A stretch of DNA of 64,000 nucleotides from Helicobacter marmotae (GCF_003364255.1 NZ_NXLR01000005.1:1-64000); one strand, 5' to 3'; counted from the first letter of the stretch, positions 23,996-33,437 are shown. Notes: generated from the sequence alone by a model not told the origin. A program made the numbers and translations.

Positions 23996-24553
23996 TTATT
24001 GTTCCCCCTTTGCGAGTTTGGCGTATTTTTCACCTAACTCAAAGGCTTTTTTGTTTGCCTCTTGGACTTTAGCGGGGACCTTTTCTATCATAGTTTGGAA
24101 GACCAAATCTCTATCTACGCATTGAGTGAAAGCAGTTGTAATGGCTAGGGCTACTACAGATTGAGTAACCACATTGCCTACCTCTTCTTTTGCAATGGTG
24201 ATAATGGGAATCTCATAGATTTGAAATTTCTTTTTGTCTTCCTCGCTTGGTTTCACAAGGTTTGGCTCAACTACAATCACACCCCCCTCTTTTACACCAC
24301 TTTTAAATGAGTCATAGCTCACTTGCGCAGTGGAGAGCATAAATTCAATCTCGCCTTCATTGGCATAAGGATAGAGAATCTCCTCATCACTGAGTAGAAT
24401 ATCCACCTTTGTGGGTCCTCCACGCACTTGACTTGTATAAGTTGCAGCTTTTACACCATAGCCATTATCCTTAATTTGTGCTTCGGCGAGAATCTCACCT
24501 GCAAGAAGCACGCCTTGTCCGCCCACACCTGTAAATCGTAATTGATGCATCAT
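23996..24553 (-). CDS. oorC: 2-oxoglutarate:acceptor oxidoreductase subunit OorC
   Basis: Gamma-type subunit of the four-subunit enzyme that oxidises 2-oxoglutarate to succinyl-CoA and passes electrons to flavodoxin or ferredoxin. The N-terminus LRFTGVGGQGVLLAGEILAEA carries the glycine-rich signature of the family, followed by TYTSQVRGGPTKVDILLS. Length 185 is typical. The start overlaps the end of oorB by four bases. It is the last gene of oorDABC. Confidence 0.95.
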   Translation of the reverse strand: MMHQLRFTGVGGQGVLLAGEILAEAQIKDNGYGVKAATYTSQVRGGPTKVDILLSDEEILYPYANEGEIEFMLSTAQVSYDSFKSGVKEGGVIVVEPNLVKPSEEDKKKFQIYEIPIITIAKEEVGNVVTQSVVALAITTAFTQCVDRDLVFQTMIEKVPAKVQEANKKAFELGEKYAKLAKGEQ

Positions 24554-25389
24554 TTCGCACTTCCTCCTTTGGCTTTAGCTTGAGCCTTAGCAATCACGCC
24601 ATCATAAGCTTCTGTGTATTCGATTTTATCTGTTTGATGTTTGAGCACACCTGTGGGGAATTTACCTATCCGTTCTTCGGGGGAGAGTGTTTCAAATTTA
24701 TTTTTAGATACAAGGCGAGATTCTATCCATTTAAGCATAGTTGTCGCTTCTCCCATTTTATTTTTACGACCTAAGTTAATATGGCAGTTGCTGTGAATGT
24801 CAAAGAAGCTAAATCCCTTATGTGTGAAGCCTTCCATCAAAACCTTTTCAAGTTTTTTGGGGGTTAGCACGCTCTCACGTGCGACAAACGTCGCTCCCGC
24901 AGCACTTGCTACTTCGCATGGGTCGAAGTTGGGGTCGATATTGCCATATTGGGCTGTTACCGTCCAAAATTCCTTAGGCGTAGTGGGGGAGGTTTGTGAA
25001 TTGGTGAGCCCATAAATGAAGTTATTAATCATCACAAGGTTTAAGTCAATATTGCGTCTGCAAGCATGAATAGTGTGATTGCCGCCAATCGCCATAGAAT
25101 CGCCATCACCTGAAATAACAACCACCTTTTTATCGGGGTTTGCAAGCTTAATGCCTGTAGCATAAGCCATAGTTCTTCCATGCGTAGTATGCACGGTGTT
25201 GCAATTCACATACGAGCTAAAGCGCCCAGAGCAGCCTATACCGCTTACAATGCACACATCATTCATATTCCATCCCAGTGAGTCAATGGCACGTATAACA
25301 CTTTTTAAAATCACGCCATCACCACAACCCCAGCACCAAAGTGTTGGCATTTTATCCATTCGTAAATATTCTTCGTAATTAAAAGCCAT
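24550..25389 (-). CDS. oorB: 2-oxoglutarate:acceptor oxidoreductase subunit OorB
   Basis: Beta subunit that binds thiamine diphosphate. Motifs are WCWGCGDGVILKSV, GIGCSGRFSSYVNCNT and the TPP signature ISGDGDSMAIGGNHTIHACRRN with MINNFIYGLTNSQTSPT. The ATG at 25389 gives 279 residues (MAFNYEEYL) and has GGAG upstream. A start at 25443 would lie inside oorA. The conserved cysteines that serve an iron-sulfur site in related enzymes are visible as C-W-G-C. Confidence 0.95.
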   Translation of the reverse strand: MAFNYEEYLRMDKMPTLWCWGCGDGVILKSVIRAIDSLGWNMNDVCIVSGIGCSGRFSSYVNCNTVHTTHGRTMAYATGIKLANPDKKVVVISGDGDSMAIGGNHTIHACRRNIDLNLVMINNFIYGLTNSQTSPTTPKEFWTVTAQYGNIDPNFDPCEVASAAGATFVARESVLTPKKLEKVLMEGFTHKGFSFFDIHSNCHINLGRKNKMGEATTMLKWIESRLVSKNKFETLSPEERIGKFPTGVLKHQTDKIEYTEAYDGVIAKAQAKAKGGSAK

Positions 25390-25390
25390 C

Positions 25391-26515
25391 TTAGAACTCC
25401 TTGATTTTTGTAATGATTTCTGTAGGTGAGATAGTGCGCCCATTTGCCTTACCTAAAAAGGTTACATTTCTTTGTATAATGCGCTCTATTTCTTGCTTGT
25501 ATTGCCCTTTATTGAGTTCAATGACTAGAATCTTATCAAACTTTTGAGCAAGAGCTTTGAGTTGTTTTGCAGGGCTAGGCCATAGCGTAATAGGGCGGAA
25601 TAAGCCCACTTTGATACCATTTTTGCGTAAAGTTGCAATAGCTTCTTTCACCGAAAGTGAGACAGAACCATAGGCGATAATGACAATTTGTGCATCATCT
25701 AGTTGGTATTCTTCATACTCTACAATATCATCAACATGAGATTCTATTTTGTTAAAAAGTCTATCGATTAGGTTTTGTGAGAGTTTTTCATCTTCAGTGG
25801 GGAATCCACTTCCAGCATGATGAAGCCCTGTAATGTGGTATTTATAACCCTTGAAGAATGGATTTAAAATAGCGGGCTCATCTTGTGGAACGGCATAGGG
25901 TTGGTAATCTTTGGGGTCGCCACTAAATGCCCTGCGATTATAAATAGTAGGCTTAATTTCTTCAAAATCGGGGATAAGGGCTTTACCATGCATATGTCCC
26001 ACGGTTTCATCAAGAAGCAAAAATACGGGTGTCATATATTTTTCTGCAAGATTAAACGCACGAATAGTTTGTGTATAGGCTTCTTTGAGGTTTCCTACCG
26101 CGATTGCAATAGAGCAGAAATCACCATGGCTTGGTGATTTGGCTTGATTAATATCGCCTTGTGATACGCGTGTGGGTAAGCCAGTTGAAGGTCCTCCACG
26201 CATTACATCAACCACGACAAGCGGAATCTCTGCCATAAAGCCATAGCCAATTTGTTCAGATTTTAGTGAAATACCCGGACCAGAAGTAGCTGTCATCGCT
26301 TTTGTGCCGCTCATAGAAGCTCCTAAGGCTACGGCAATACCGCTAATTTCATCCTCCATTTGAATAAATTTCCCTCCGATTTTGGGCAGCTCTACGCTCA
26401 TCTCATGGGCAATTTCACTTGATGGCGTAATGGGGTATCCACCAAAAAACCGACAACCTGATTCTATCGCGGCTAACGCGACAAGCTCATTTCCTCCTGT
26501 AATTAACTCACGCAT
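25391..26515 (-). CDS. oorA: 2-oxoglutarate:acceptor oxidoreductase subunit OorA
   Basis: Alpha subunit (374 residues) with the pyruvate-ferredoxin oxidoreductase-type domains. The start GNELVALAAIESGCRFFGGYPITPSSEIAH and TATSGPGISLKSE are family hallmarks. A C-terminal domain follows (VIIAYGSVSLSVKEAI, VGLFRPITLWP). It needs OorB for catalysis. oorD lies nine bases upstream. In H. pylori this enzyme replaces the 2-oxoglutarate dehydrogenase complex, and the same role is inferred here. Confidence 0.96.
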   Translation of the reverse strand: MRELITGGNELVALAAIESGCRFFGGYPITPSSEIAHEMSVELPKIGGKFIQMEDEISGIAVALGASMSGTKAMTATSGPGISLKSEQIGYGFMAEIPLVVVDVMRGGPSTGLPTRVSQGDINQAKSPSHGDFCSIAIAVGNLKEAYTQTIRAFNLAEKYMTPVFLLLDETVGHMHGKALIPDFEEIKPTIYNRRAFSGDPKDYQPYAVPQDEPAILNPFFKGYKYHITGLHHAGSGFPTEDEKLSQNLIDRLFNKIESHVDDIVEYEEYQLDDAQIVIIAYGSVSLSVKEAIATLRKNGIKVGLFRPITLWPSPAKQLKALAQKFDKILVIELNKGQYKQEIERIIQRNVTFLGKANGRTISPTEIITKIKEF

Positions 26516-26524
26516 ACTTTCTCC

Positions 26525-26836
26525 TTATATTGCCATAAATTTGTTTTCTTTGATTTTTGCTGCTCTCTCTTGTGATTCTTTGCTAACTTTTGCAAATTTA
26601 AATTCCTCTTTATCAGCAACAAAAATAGCAAAATCCGGACAATGCAACTCACATTCTCTGCAGCCTATACAGCTTTCTGGATGCACTACAGATATGATTT
26701 TGCCTAAGATTCTATGCTCATCTTTTATCATGCCTAAAACGCCACTTGGACAAAGCGATACGCATACATCACAACCCTTGCAACGTTTCTCATCAACCCA
26801 TACTGGTACATTTTCTGGTGCTTTTTTAATTCCCAT
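26525..26836 (-). CDS. oorD: 2-oxoglutarate:acceptor oxidoreductase ferredoxin subunit OorD
   Basis: A 103-residue iron-sulfur subunit. Two [4Fe-4S] motifs are visible: CKGCDVCVSLCPSG and CIGCRECELHCPDF. It carries electrons within the Oor complex. It is the first gene of oorDABC and begins 33 bases after the mdh stop, with AAGGAAGGG before the ATG. No separate promoter was obvious, so mdh and oorDABC may be one transcript. Confidence 0.95.
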   Translation of the reverse strand: MGIKKAPENVPVWVDEKRCKGCDVCVSLCPSGVLGMIKDEHRILGKIISVVHPESCIGCRECELHCPDFAIFVADKEEFKFAKVSKESQERAAKIKENKFMAI

Positions 26837-26869
26837 TTCCCTTCCTTTCTTGTCTTAAATTGAATTATC

Positions 26870-27826
26870 TTAGATTCTATCTTTTAACAATCCGTTATTT
26901 CTGAGAATCTCGACTTGTTTTTGGATACCTTGTGCGGAGATAATTAACATTTCCCGCTCTTGCTCATTTAATGCTAGTTCTATGATATGTTCTACTCCTT
27001 TTTTGCCAAGTTTGATAGGAAGACCAATATAGAGACCTTCTATATTGTACTCACCCTCTGCATATACGCTACATACAATCGCATTGTCATTTGGATTGAT
27101 AATTTGCTCAAGCATTTTAATAACCCCGCTTGCAGGGGCGAAATACGCACTTCCTTGCTGGTAGTAATGGACGATTTTTGCTCCGCCCTCTTTGGTTTCC
27201 TTAATGAGTGCCTCTTGTGTTTTGCTATCAAAAATCTCTACAAAGCTTTTCTCATCACATGAGCAATACCGCAATAAAGGCAGCATATTATCGCCATGTG
27301 CGCCTAGGACATAAGAGCGGATATGCTTTGTAAAGTCATTTAAAATATGCTTGCCCTCATAGGCTAATCTTGCTCCATCAAGTACGCCTGCCATACCTAT
27401 AACGCGATGTTTCTCAAAGCCACTCCATTGCTTTACTACAAGGCACATTACATCAAGTGGATTTGATACAACAATCACAATCGCATTTGGAGAAAATTGG
27501 GCGATATTTTGTGCGATTTCTTTTACAATTTGTGCGTTTTTAAGCAATAAATCATCGCGACTCATTTGTGGTGTGCGGGGGAATCCTGCCGTGATAATAA
27601 CCACATCAGAGCCCCTTAGCTCTTCATATGATTGGCAACCTTTCACATGGATAGGATAGTCAAATATCGCTACGGCTTGGGATATGTCTAGCCCTATACC
27701 TTTGCAACGAGATGTATCTATGCTAAAAAGGAGAAATTCTCGTGCAATTTGTCGCATCGCACCTAAAAATGCAATATGCGAACCTACATTGCCAGACCCT
27801 CCTATGATAGCAACCTTATTAAACAT
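26870..27826 (-). CDS. mdh: Malate dehydrogenase
   Basis: NAD-dependent malate/lactate dehydrogenase family, 318 residues, cytoplasmic. The Rossmann glycine motif is GGSGNVGSHIAF, the substrate loop FPRTPQMSRDDLL, the NADH/active-site stretch VVSNPLDVMCLVV, and the catalytic histidine is in LGAHGDNM. Arginines R-x-P and R-x-D in the loop favour malate. Its placement with oorDABC resembles Campylobacter jejuni, where sucCD lies between; sucCD is absent here. AAGGAAGG precedes the ATG. Confidence 0.93.
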   Translation of the reverse strand: MFNKVAIIGGSGNVGSHIAFLGAMRQIAREFLLFSIDTSRCKGIGLDISQAVAIFDYPIHVKGCQSYEELRGSDVVIITAGFPRTPQMSRDDLLLKNAQIVKEIAQNIAQFSPNAIVIVVSNPLDVMCLVVKQWSGFEKHRVIGMAGVLDGARLAYEGKHILNDFTKHIRSYVLGAHGDNMLPLLRYCSCDEKSFVEIFDSKTQEALIKETKEGGAKIVHYYQQGSAYFAPASGVIKMLEQIINPNDNAIVCSVYAEGEYNIEGLYIGLPIKLGKKGVEHIIELALNEQEREMLIISAQGIQKQVEILRNNGLLKDRI

Positions 27827-27936
27827 CTTTTCCTTCCTTGAGAGAGATTTAACCCAAAAACCTGAATAGCAATAAAAAGTTAAATAAAAATTTAACTTGT
27901 AACTATGAAATATTTTAACTTAAAACTAGTTTAAAA

Positions 27937-28866
27937 TCAGAAATGACTGCGATGTTCTTCATAGGTTTTGCTAAATTTATGCGCACCTGTCGCTTTATCC
28001 CGCACGAAATAAAGATAAGGCACTTCTGCGGGAGAAAAGACAGATTCTATAGCTTGCACGCTCACGCTTCCAGCGGGATAAGGGGGCACGCCCTTGTATT
28101 TATAGGTATTATATGGGCTTGTGTCATTGCGAATACGTTCGGGCGTTACCTTGCTATGTGAGTATTCTCCATAGTTTAATGAACCATCCATTTGTAAGGG
28201 CATATTTTGTTTTAAGCGATTAAAGATTACAGCAGCAATAATGGGCATTTCATCATTGTTTGCCGCCTCTTTTTGCACCACAGAGGCAATGGCTATATGT
28301 TTAAACCATTCTTTTTCATCATAACTCCCAACAAGCCTTGTAGCATACTCTTTATGACGTTTTATGGAAAGCCCATAGAGAAGGCTCATCATTTCATCTT
28401 CATTAATGCCTAAGGGGAGCTGATAGGTATCAGGGAATATCACTCCATCGGGGTAGGGGAAGTATTTATCATATGCACTTTGCAAGGCAATAGGCGAGAG
28501 TGAAAAGCTCTGGGCTAAAATGCGGATAAAGTAATACATTGTTTCACCCGGAATGAGTGTAACCTCTTTGGTGGCGGCTTTTGAGCTAACTAGAGCCTTA
28601 AAGAATGCCCCCCGAGGCAAGATTTCAGATTTTACATCGATAAATCCGCTTTGTGGCTGCCCTAAAAGGCGGATAAAAAGTATATCAAGCTTATTGAAAT
28701 GCCCTCCATTATCGTTTAAGTATGTTATAATCTTGCTTAGCGAGCCTTGGGGCAGACTCAGTATGCGTTCAGTTTGTATGGGTTGAAGCAAATAAAACAA
28801 AATGGTTACCATAATGATCAAAATCAAATCCAAAAATATTGCAAATATTGTCATTTTTTTAGGCAT
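27937..28866 (-). CDS. mltG: Endolytic murein transglycosylase MltG
   Basis: Inner-membrane enzyme that cuts nascent peptidoglycan strands and helps set their length. One N-terminal membrane segment (MTIFAIFLDLILIIMVTILFY) is followed by a LysM-like region (LSKIITYLND) and the YceG domain with the catalytic glutamate in VVQKEAANNDEMP. The late motif MDGSLNYGEY and PYNTYKYKGVPPYPAGSV match the family. Start 28866 keeps the membrane segment; 28854 is possible. Its 5' end overlaps the start of the divergent DUF3971 gene. Older H. pylori annotation calls the homologue aminodeoxychorismate lyase. Confidence 0.93.
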   Translation of the reverse strand: MPKKMTIFAIFLDLILIIMVTILFYLLQPIQTERILSLPQGSLSKIITYLNDNGGHFNKLDILFIRLLGQPQSGFIDVKSEILPRGAFFKALVSSKAATKEVTLIPGETMYYFIRILAQSFSLSPIALQSAYDKYFPYPDGVIFPDTYQLPLGINEDEMMSLLYGLSIKRHKEYATRLVGSYDEKEWFKHIAIASVVQKEAANNDEMPIIAAVIFNRLKQNMPLQMDGSLNYGEYSHSKVTPERIRNDTSPYNTYKYKGVPPYPAGSVSVQAIESVFSPAEVPYLYFVRDKATGAHKFSKTYEEHRSHF

Positions 28867-31800
28867 TATGCTTACACTTTCGATTATGGGATACAAGATT
28901 CTCTCCAATGGCATTTATAGTCCCTCTATTAGCCTTGGGAAGATTCATATACAAGGATTTTATCTTAGATTAAATAACAAGTTTATCTTAAATATCGATG
29001 AGCTTGATTTATCTAAATTCCAATCGACACAAAAGACAGAGAAAGATTTACAAGAGGATTCTATAAAGCCCGATGAGATATTAGGGTGGATAAAGAAGTT
29101 TCTTTTTGTGATTTCATATTTTGAGAATCTCAATATCAATAATATTGTGCTAAATGACCACTTAAAGCGGAGTGTGCAATATGATGGCATAGAATACAAA
29201 ATTAATCTCCCAGATCTTATAGCAAAGTTTGCCATAGAGGAGGGCAATAAAGTTACACAACTTCAAATTACCCAGCTTGAAATACTCTCTCTTGGCATAC
29301 AAGTTCAAGGGAATCTCTCATATCAGGGGCTAAAGAAGACTTTGGAGGCTGATGTCGCTCTTACTCCTAAAGAAATACCCGATGAGCACGAAACGCCTAC
29401 ATTTTATATACGTGCCATCACGGATTTTTATAAAATTGACCTAGAAGCCTCCACATCGCGCTTGTATAATCTTGAAAGTATCAAGCCCTTTATCCTTAAG
29501 CTTAAAAACCAGACATTAAATGATTGGCTCTTTAAAAATGTGCAATATGAAGTCTTAAAGCTGCATGCCTTGAGGTTTCAAACCACGCTTGATAAGCACT
29601 TTTTGACAAAATTAGAAAAAACCCTTGAACTTGATTTGGCTATAGAATCTCCTAAAATCTATCTTGATTCACATATTCAGCCTATTGAGGCTAGGCGTAT
29701 TGTTACATATATGCACAATGGAAGTTTGCATTTTGTGCCAAAAGAACCCTCCTTTGAGCAGATAAAACTTGATGGCTCAGAAGTGATACTGAGCAATATT
29801 TTTACCCAACCTCTTGGCGTAAGAGTTTCTATTAACTCTCAAAATGCCATTCTTAACGACAAACTAAGCGAGCTACTCGCACTCTACCATGTGAATCTCC
29901 CCTTAAGAAGCCCACATTCTAAAGCGCAAGTAAAGCTTGATATTGACATACAAACTAAAAATGAACATACAGATATAAGGCTAAATGGCAATATACGATC
30001 AGCAGAAATGACCTTGAGTATGGGAAATCAATCGCTTTTATTGCAGCATTTAGATTTGCGATTTGTGCATACAGATACAAAAGCCCATATAGAGATAGCT
30101 AACACAAAGCTTGATTATGCCCAAAGCATACAAGGCACCCTTAATGCTTTATGGAATCTCCAAGATGCCTCATTGCATGGGGATTTGCTGATTGATAAGT
30201 TTGCCCTTAATGCCTCTGCATTTTCCCAAAATGCAAAAGCCCCTAGCATTCCAGAGGGGAGCGATGAGCTGACAAAACGTATTATTGAGGCTATTTATGA
30301 AGATTCTCAAAAAGGTATGAGTGAGGATATTATTCATATCGATACCAATACGCTTAAAAAGATCGCTATTGTGGGAGATTTAGGAGAGAGCAAAACGATA
30401 GCGTTGCCTGATTTTGGCTTGTATATGTATATAGGGGAGGAGAGTGTGTTTGAGCTCAAAGATATTGCAAAGCTTTATGCCTACTCTCCGCTTTTGCAAT
30501 ATTTTGATATACCCAGTGGCTATGCCAAAATCCACACTAAAGACTTTGAAACATTCACACTGGATGGAGAAGTGGATAATCTCAACTACCCTCTTTATGA
30601 TAAGAACTCTCAAAAACTCAGCCACTATAAGCTTTTAGGGACGATGAATGCAAAGGGTATTTATATTGGCTCAAATGATAAAAAGTTTTTATTTGTCAAA
30701 GAGGGGAATGTTATAAAGGTTATCATTAATGACTATAACTTGCGTATAGATGAGGTGTTTTCAAGCCCTATCCCACTCCTTGCTCAAATTAATAAAGATA
30801 ATGAAACCAAAGAAACACTAAATGCCGCTCAAAGGCAAGAGCTAGAGGCATTTCTCCGCGCGAAGCAATCCTATGAACGTCGCAATAATATTTCACCTCA
30901 TATTACTTATATAGAGGCAGCAAATATGGATTTTTATTTAAATGAATATGTGATTCCATCTGATTTTGCCTCAATGTCTATACGCGATGGTATTATACGC
31001 GCAGATGTTACCTATGGCAATGGAGTGGCAAACGTCGATATGGCGTATTCTCGTGCGAATTTGCGCTTAAGTAATTTTAGCGATAAGTTTCTCAATCGTG
31101 TATGGCAGAGAGATATTTTTAATGGAGGGCTTTTTAATTTTAAAGGATTCTATGATAGCGGGGCATTGCAAGGGGAAATTAGTGTGCAAAATACCATTTA
31201 CAAGGATTTAGCCATTGTGCAAAATATTTTAGCCCTTATTGATACAATTCCTGCTTTGCTTACTTTCCGTAAGCCGGGGCTTGGGGCAAATGGCTATGAA
31301 GTCAAAAGTGGAAAGATAGATTTTGTGATTAATGATGAATTTTTAGTGCTTGAGAATATTCATTTAATTGGTAGCTCTATTGATGTGGAGGGTGGAGGGC
31401 TAGTGAATCTTAAAGATAAAGGGCTTGATGTTATCCTTAGGGCTTCTACATTAAAAACATTGACAGATGTAATCAGCAAGATTCCGCTTATTAATTATGT
31501 GATTTTGGGAGATGATGGGAAATTTACTACAGGTATTGTGATGAAAGGGACATTAGATGAGCCAAAAAGTGAGATAAGCGTAGCAGAAGATATTTTGCTT
31601 AGCCCATTTGAAATGGTGGGGAGAATCTTAAAACCTGTAGATAAGCTTTTAAGCGGCTTATCAGAAGCACTTGAATCAAGTGTAGAAAATCTCCCCACCA
31701 CCCCAGCACAAACGCATACACAAAATGAAAATCAAGCAAATGATACCCCTAAGGCAGAGCAAGAGCAGCAAATAGAGCAGAGAGAGCAAGAGAAACAAGA

Positions 31801-31975
31801 GGAGCAAAAAGATAAAAAAGAAGAACAAGGAGGGGAGTCAAGAGAAGAGTTAGAGGAAGAAGAAGATTCTATTAATGAGCCTAATCTCCCGCAAGAAGAA
31901 GATTATATAGAGCAAGAGAGTATAGAAGAATATAACACAGAGGAAGAGGAGCAGGAGGATAAAGCACAGGAGTAG
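28814..31975 (+). CDS. AsmA/YhdP-like DUF3971 envelope protein
   Basis: A protein of about 1,053 residues with one N-terminal membrane anchor (NIANIVIFLGIMLTLSIMGYKIL) and a very long periplasmic part rich in beta strands. The last domain (GEISVQNTIYKDLAIVQNIL to ILGDDGKFTTGIVMKGTLDEP) has the AsmA-like C-terminal signature of the DUF3971/YhdP group. These proteins are thought to move phospholipid between membranes. After about residue 965 comes a highly acidic Q/E-rich tail that ends EEEEQEDKAQE. Start codons at 28802 and 28814 are both possible, and neither has a clear ribosome binding site. Both lie inside the mltG coding region on the other strand. Confidence 0.8.
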   Translation: MIKIKSKNIANIVIFLGIMLTLSIMGYKILSNGIYSPSISLGKIHIQGFYLRLNNKFILNIDELDLSKFQSTQKTEKDLQEDSIKPDEILGWIKKFLFVISYFENLNINNIVLNDHLKRSVQYDGIEYKINLPDLIAKFAIEEGNKVTQLQITQLEILSLGIQVQGNLSYQGLKKTLEADVALTPKEIPDEHETPTFYIRAITDFYKIDLEASTSRLYNLESIKPFILKLKNQTLNDWLFKNVQYEVLKLHALRFQTTLDKHFLTKLEKTLELDLAIESPKIYLDSHIQPIEARRIVTYMHNGSLHFVPKEPSFEQIKLDGSEVILSNIFTQPLGVRVSINSQNAILNDKLSELLALYHVNLPLRSPHSKAQVKLDIDIQTKNEHTDIRLNGNIRSAEMTLSMGNQSLLLQHLDLRFVHTDTKAHIEIANTKLDYAQSIQGTLNALWNLQDASLHGDLLIDKFALNASAFSQNAKAPSIPEGSDELTKRIIEAIYEDSQKGMSEDIIHIDTNTLKKIAIVGDLGESKTIALPDFGLYMYIGEESVFELKDIAKLYAYSPLLQYFDIPSGYAKIHTKDFETFTLDGEVDNLNYPLYDKNSQKLSHYKLLGTMNAKGIYIGSNDKKFLFVKEGNVIKVIINDYNLRIDEVFSSPIPLLAQINKDNETKETLNAAQRQELEAFLRAKQSYERRNNISPHITYIEAANMDFYLNEYVIPSDFASMSIRDGIIRADVTYGNGVANVDMAYSRANLRLSNFSDKFLNRVWQRDIFNGGLFNFKGFYDSGALQGEISVQNTIYKDLAIVQNILALIDTIPALLTFRKPGLGANGYEVKSGKIDFVINDEFLVLENIHLIGSSIDVEGGGLVNLKDKGLDVILRASTLKTLTDVISKIPLINYVILGDDGKFTTGIVMKGTLDEPKSEISVAEDILLSPFEMVGRILKPVDKLLSGLSEALESSVENLPTTPAQTHTQNENQANDTPKAEQEQQIEQREQEKQEEQKDKKEEQGGESREELEEEEDSINEPNLPQEEDYIEQESIEEYNTEEEEQEDKAQE

Positions 31976-32031
31976 CCCCCAGCATAGCTTAGCTAGGGCG
32001 ATGATAGGAGAGTTGTGTTATTTTATTTTGA

Positions 32032-32037
32032 TACAAT
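32032..32037 (+). promoter_or_regulatory. Likely -10 box (TACAAT) for the FeoA-domain gene and nth
   Basis: TACAAT preceded by a T-rich stretch, 32 bases before the ATG at 32069, in the 93-bp gap after the DUF3971 gene. Confidence 0.5.
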
Positions 32038-32068
32038 CTCTCACTTTATTTTGACATAAGGATTAGTA

Positions 32069-32305
32069 ATGACACTCCATGAATGCGCGTTGGGAGCGAG
32101 GTGCAGGATTGTGCGCTGTGAGGCACAAGATGAGGCATTGAGGGATAGATTTATATCATTTGGTATTGTAAAAGATAGGGTATGTGAGGTTGTGAGTCAT
32201 TCTATTAAACATTTGGCTGTAGCGATACTCATTAATGGCACGCAAGTGGCTTTAAGGGACAATGAGGCAAAGATGATTATAGTTGAGCCACTCTTAGATG
32301 AGTGA
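32069..32305 (+). CDS. FeoA-domain protein
   Basis: A 78-residue protein with the SH3-like FeoA fold: MTLHECALGARCRIVRCEA, then DRFISFGIVKDRVCEVVSHS, and the strand LINGTQVALRDNEAKMIIVEP. FeoA normally assists the ferrous iron transporter FeoB, but no feoB is nearby. It lies 11 bases before nth. It may be a stand-alone FeoA protein of unknown partner. AAGGATTAGTA precedes the ATG. Confidence 0.85.
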   Translation: MTLHECALGARCRIVRCEAQDEALRDRFISFGIVKDRVCEVVSHSIKHLAVAILINGTQVALRDNEAKMIIVEPLLDE

Positions 32306-32316
32306 GTGGGTAGGCA

Positions 32317-32982
32317 ATGGCAGAGCAAAAGCGTGCATTTAAAAAATGCAAGAAAAAGGACATTCCTGTTATTAAGGCTTTATTTTTAGAGCAATATGCC
32401 CACGCCAAGACAGAGCTTATTTACCATAATCTTTATGAACTACTCGTGTGCGTTATGCTCTCAGCCCAATGCACAGATAGACGTGTGAATATTGTTACAC
32501 CTGCACTTTTTAAGGCATACCCTGATGTAGCAAGCCTAGCAGCTGCAAATGAAGATGATATAAAAGAGCTTATTAAATCTGTTTCATTTTTTAATAATAA
32601 GGCAAAGCATTTAAAGGCAATGGCAAATCAAGTAATGAATGAGTTTTGCGGGAGCATTCCTACTACACAAGAGGAGCTAAAAACACTCGCAGGTGTTGGG
32701 CAAAAGACTGCCAATGTGGTGCTCATAGAATTTTTAGAGCAAAATTATATGGCAGTAGATACGCATGTGTTTAGAGTTTCTCATCGTTTAGGTTTAAGCG
32801 GGGCTAAAAGTGCCAAGCAGACGGAAAAAGAGCTTACTGATATATTTAAAACACAGCTTGATACACTTCATCAGGCTTTTGTGCTCTTTGGTCGCTATAC
32901 ATGCAAGGCACTTAAACCTCTGTGTAAGGAATGCTTTGTAAGTGCATTTTGTCAAAATAAGTGCAACTTCAAGCCCGCTTGA
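32317..32982 (+). CDS. nth: Endonuclease III
   Basis: DNA glycosylase/AP lyase that removes oxidised pyrimidines. The helix-hairpin-helix is LKTLAGVGQKTANVVL with the catalytic lysine in GQKT, and the catalytic aspartate is in VDTHVFRVSHRLGL. The C-terminal [4Fe-4S] loop has the spacing C-X6-C-X2-C-X5-C (CKALKPLCKECFVSAFC). Length 221 is typical. Position next to fliN is shared with H. pylori. Confidence 0.96.
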   Translation: MAEQKRAFKKCKKKDIPVIKALFLEQYAHAKTELIYHNLYELLVCVMLSAQCTDRRVNIVTPALFKAYPDVASLAAANEDDIKELIKSVSFFNNKAKHLKAMANQVMNEFCGSIPTTQEELKTLAGVGQKTANVVLIEFLEQNYMAVDTHVFRVSHRLGLSGAKSAKQTEKELTDIFKTQLDTLHQAFVLFGRYTCKALKPLCKECFVSAFCQNKCNFKPA

Positions 32983-32993
32983 ATTAAATATAG

Positions 32994-32999
32994 TATAAT
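32994..32999 (+). promoter_or_regulatory. Likely -10 box (TATAAT) for cheX-like-fliN-fliO-tonB-like operon
   Basis: A perfect TATAAT in the 50-bp gap between nth and the CheX-like gene, 33 bases before the ATG at 33033. It suggests that these flagellar genes use the housekeeping sigma factor. Confidence 0.6.
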
Positions 33000-33032
33000 G
33001 ATATTTATTTTGCAAAATAAAGGTGGTTAGCA

Positions 33033-33437
33033 ATGGATATTATTCATAATAGTTTTTTTGATGTGGTAAAAAACAGCATAAATGAAATCCCTAGCGATTC
33101 TATAATGCCGCTTAAAAGGGGGTATTTGAGCAAGATTAGTATGATAGGCACGCATAATGATGTGTTTTTGTGCTTTAATAAGGCGTTTTTACGCATTTTC
33201 TGCCTTGAGTTTTTAGATGATAGTAATCCCAGCGAGCAAGCACTTGAAGATATGGCGCGGGAACTTGCTAATTTGGTCGTGGGGAGGGCAAAGGTAATGA
33301 CAGAAGAGCTTGGGAAAAAATTTAATATTTCTACACCTGAGTATTTGGGGCATCGTTTGATTAAAAATTATGATCATGGATTGCATTTCCGCTTAAAATC
33401 AGGACGTTGCAGTATTTATATGCGGCGTGTGTATTAA
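33033..33437 (+). CDS. CheX/CheC-like domain protein
   Basis: A 134-residue protein. The stretch EDMARELANLVVGRAKVMTEELGKKF contains the E-x2-N and following G arrangement found in CheC, CheX and FliY phosphatases that act on phosphorylated CheY. A second such motif is not evident, as in CheX. It sits directly before fliN with its own promoter, consistent with a role at the flagellar switch. The assignment rests on motif and context only. It could instead be a non-catalytic structural relative. Confidence 0.6.
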   Translation: MDIIHNSFFDVVKNSINEIPSDSIMPLKRGYLSKISMIGTHNDVFLCFNKAFLRIFCLEFLDDSNPSEQALEDMARELANLVVGRAKVMTEELGKKFNISTPEYLGHRLIKNYDHGLHFRLKSGRCSIYMRRVY

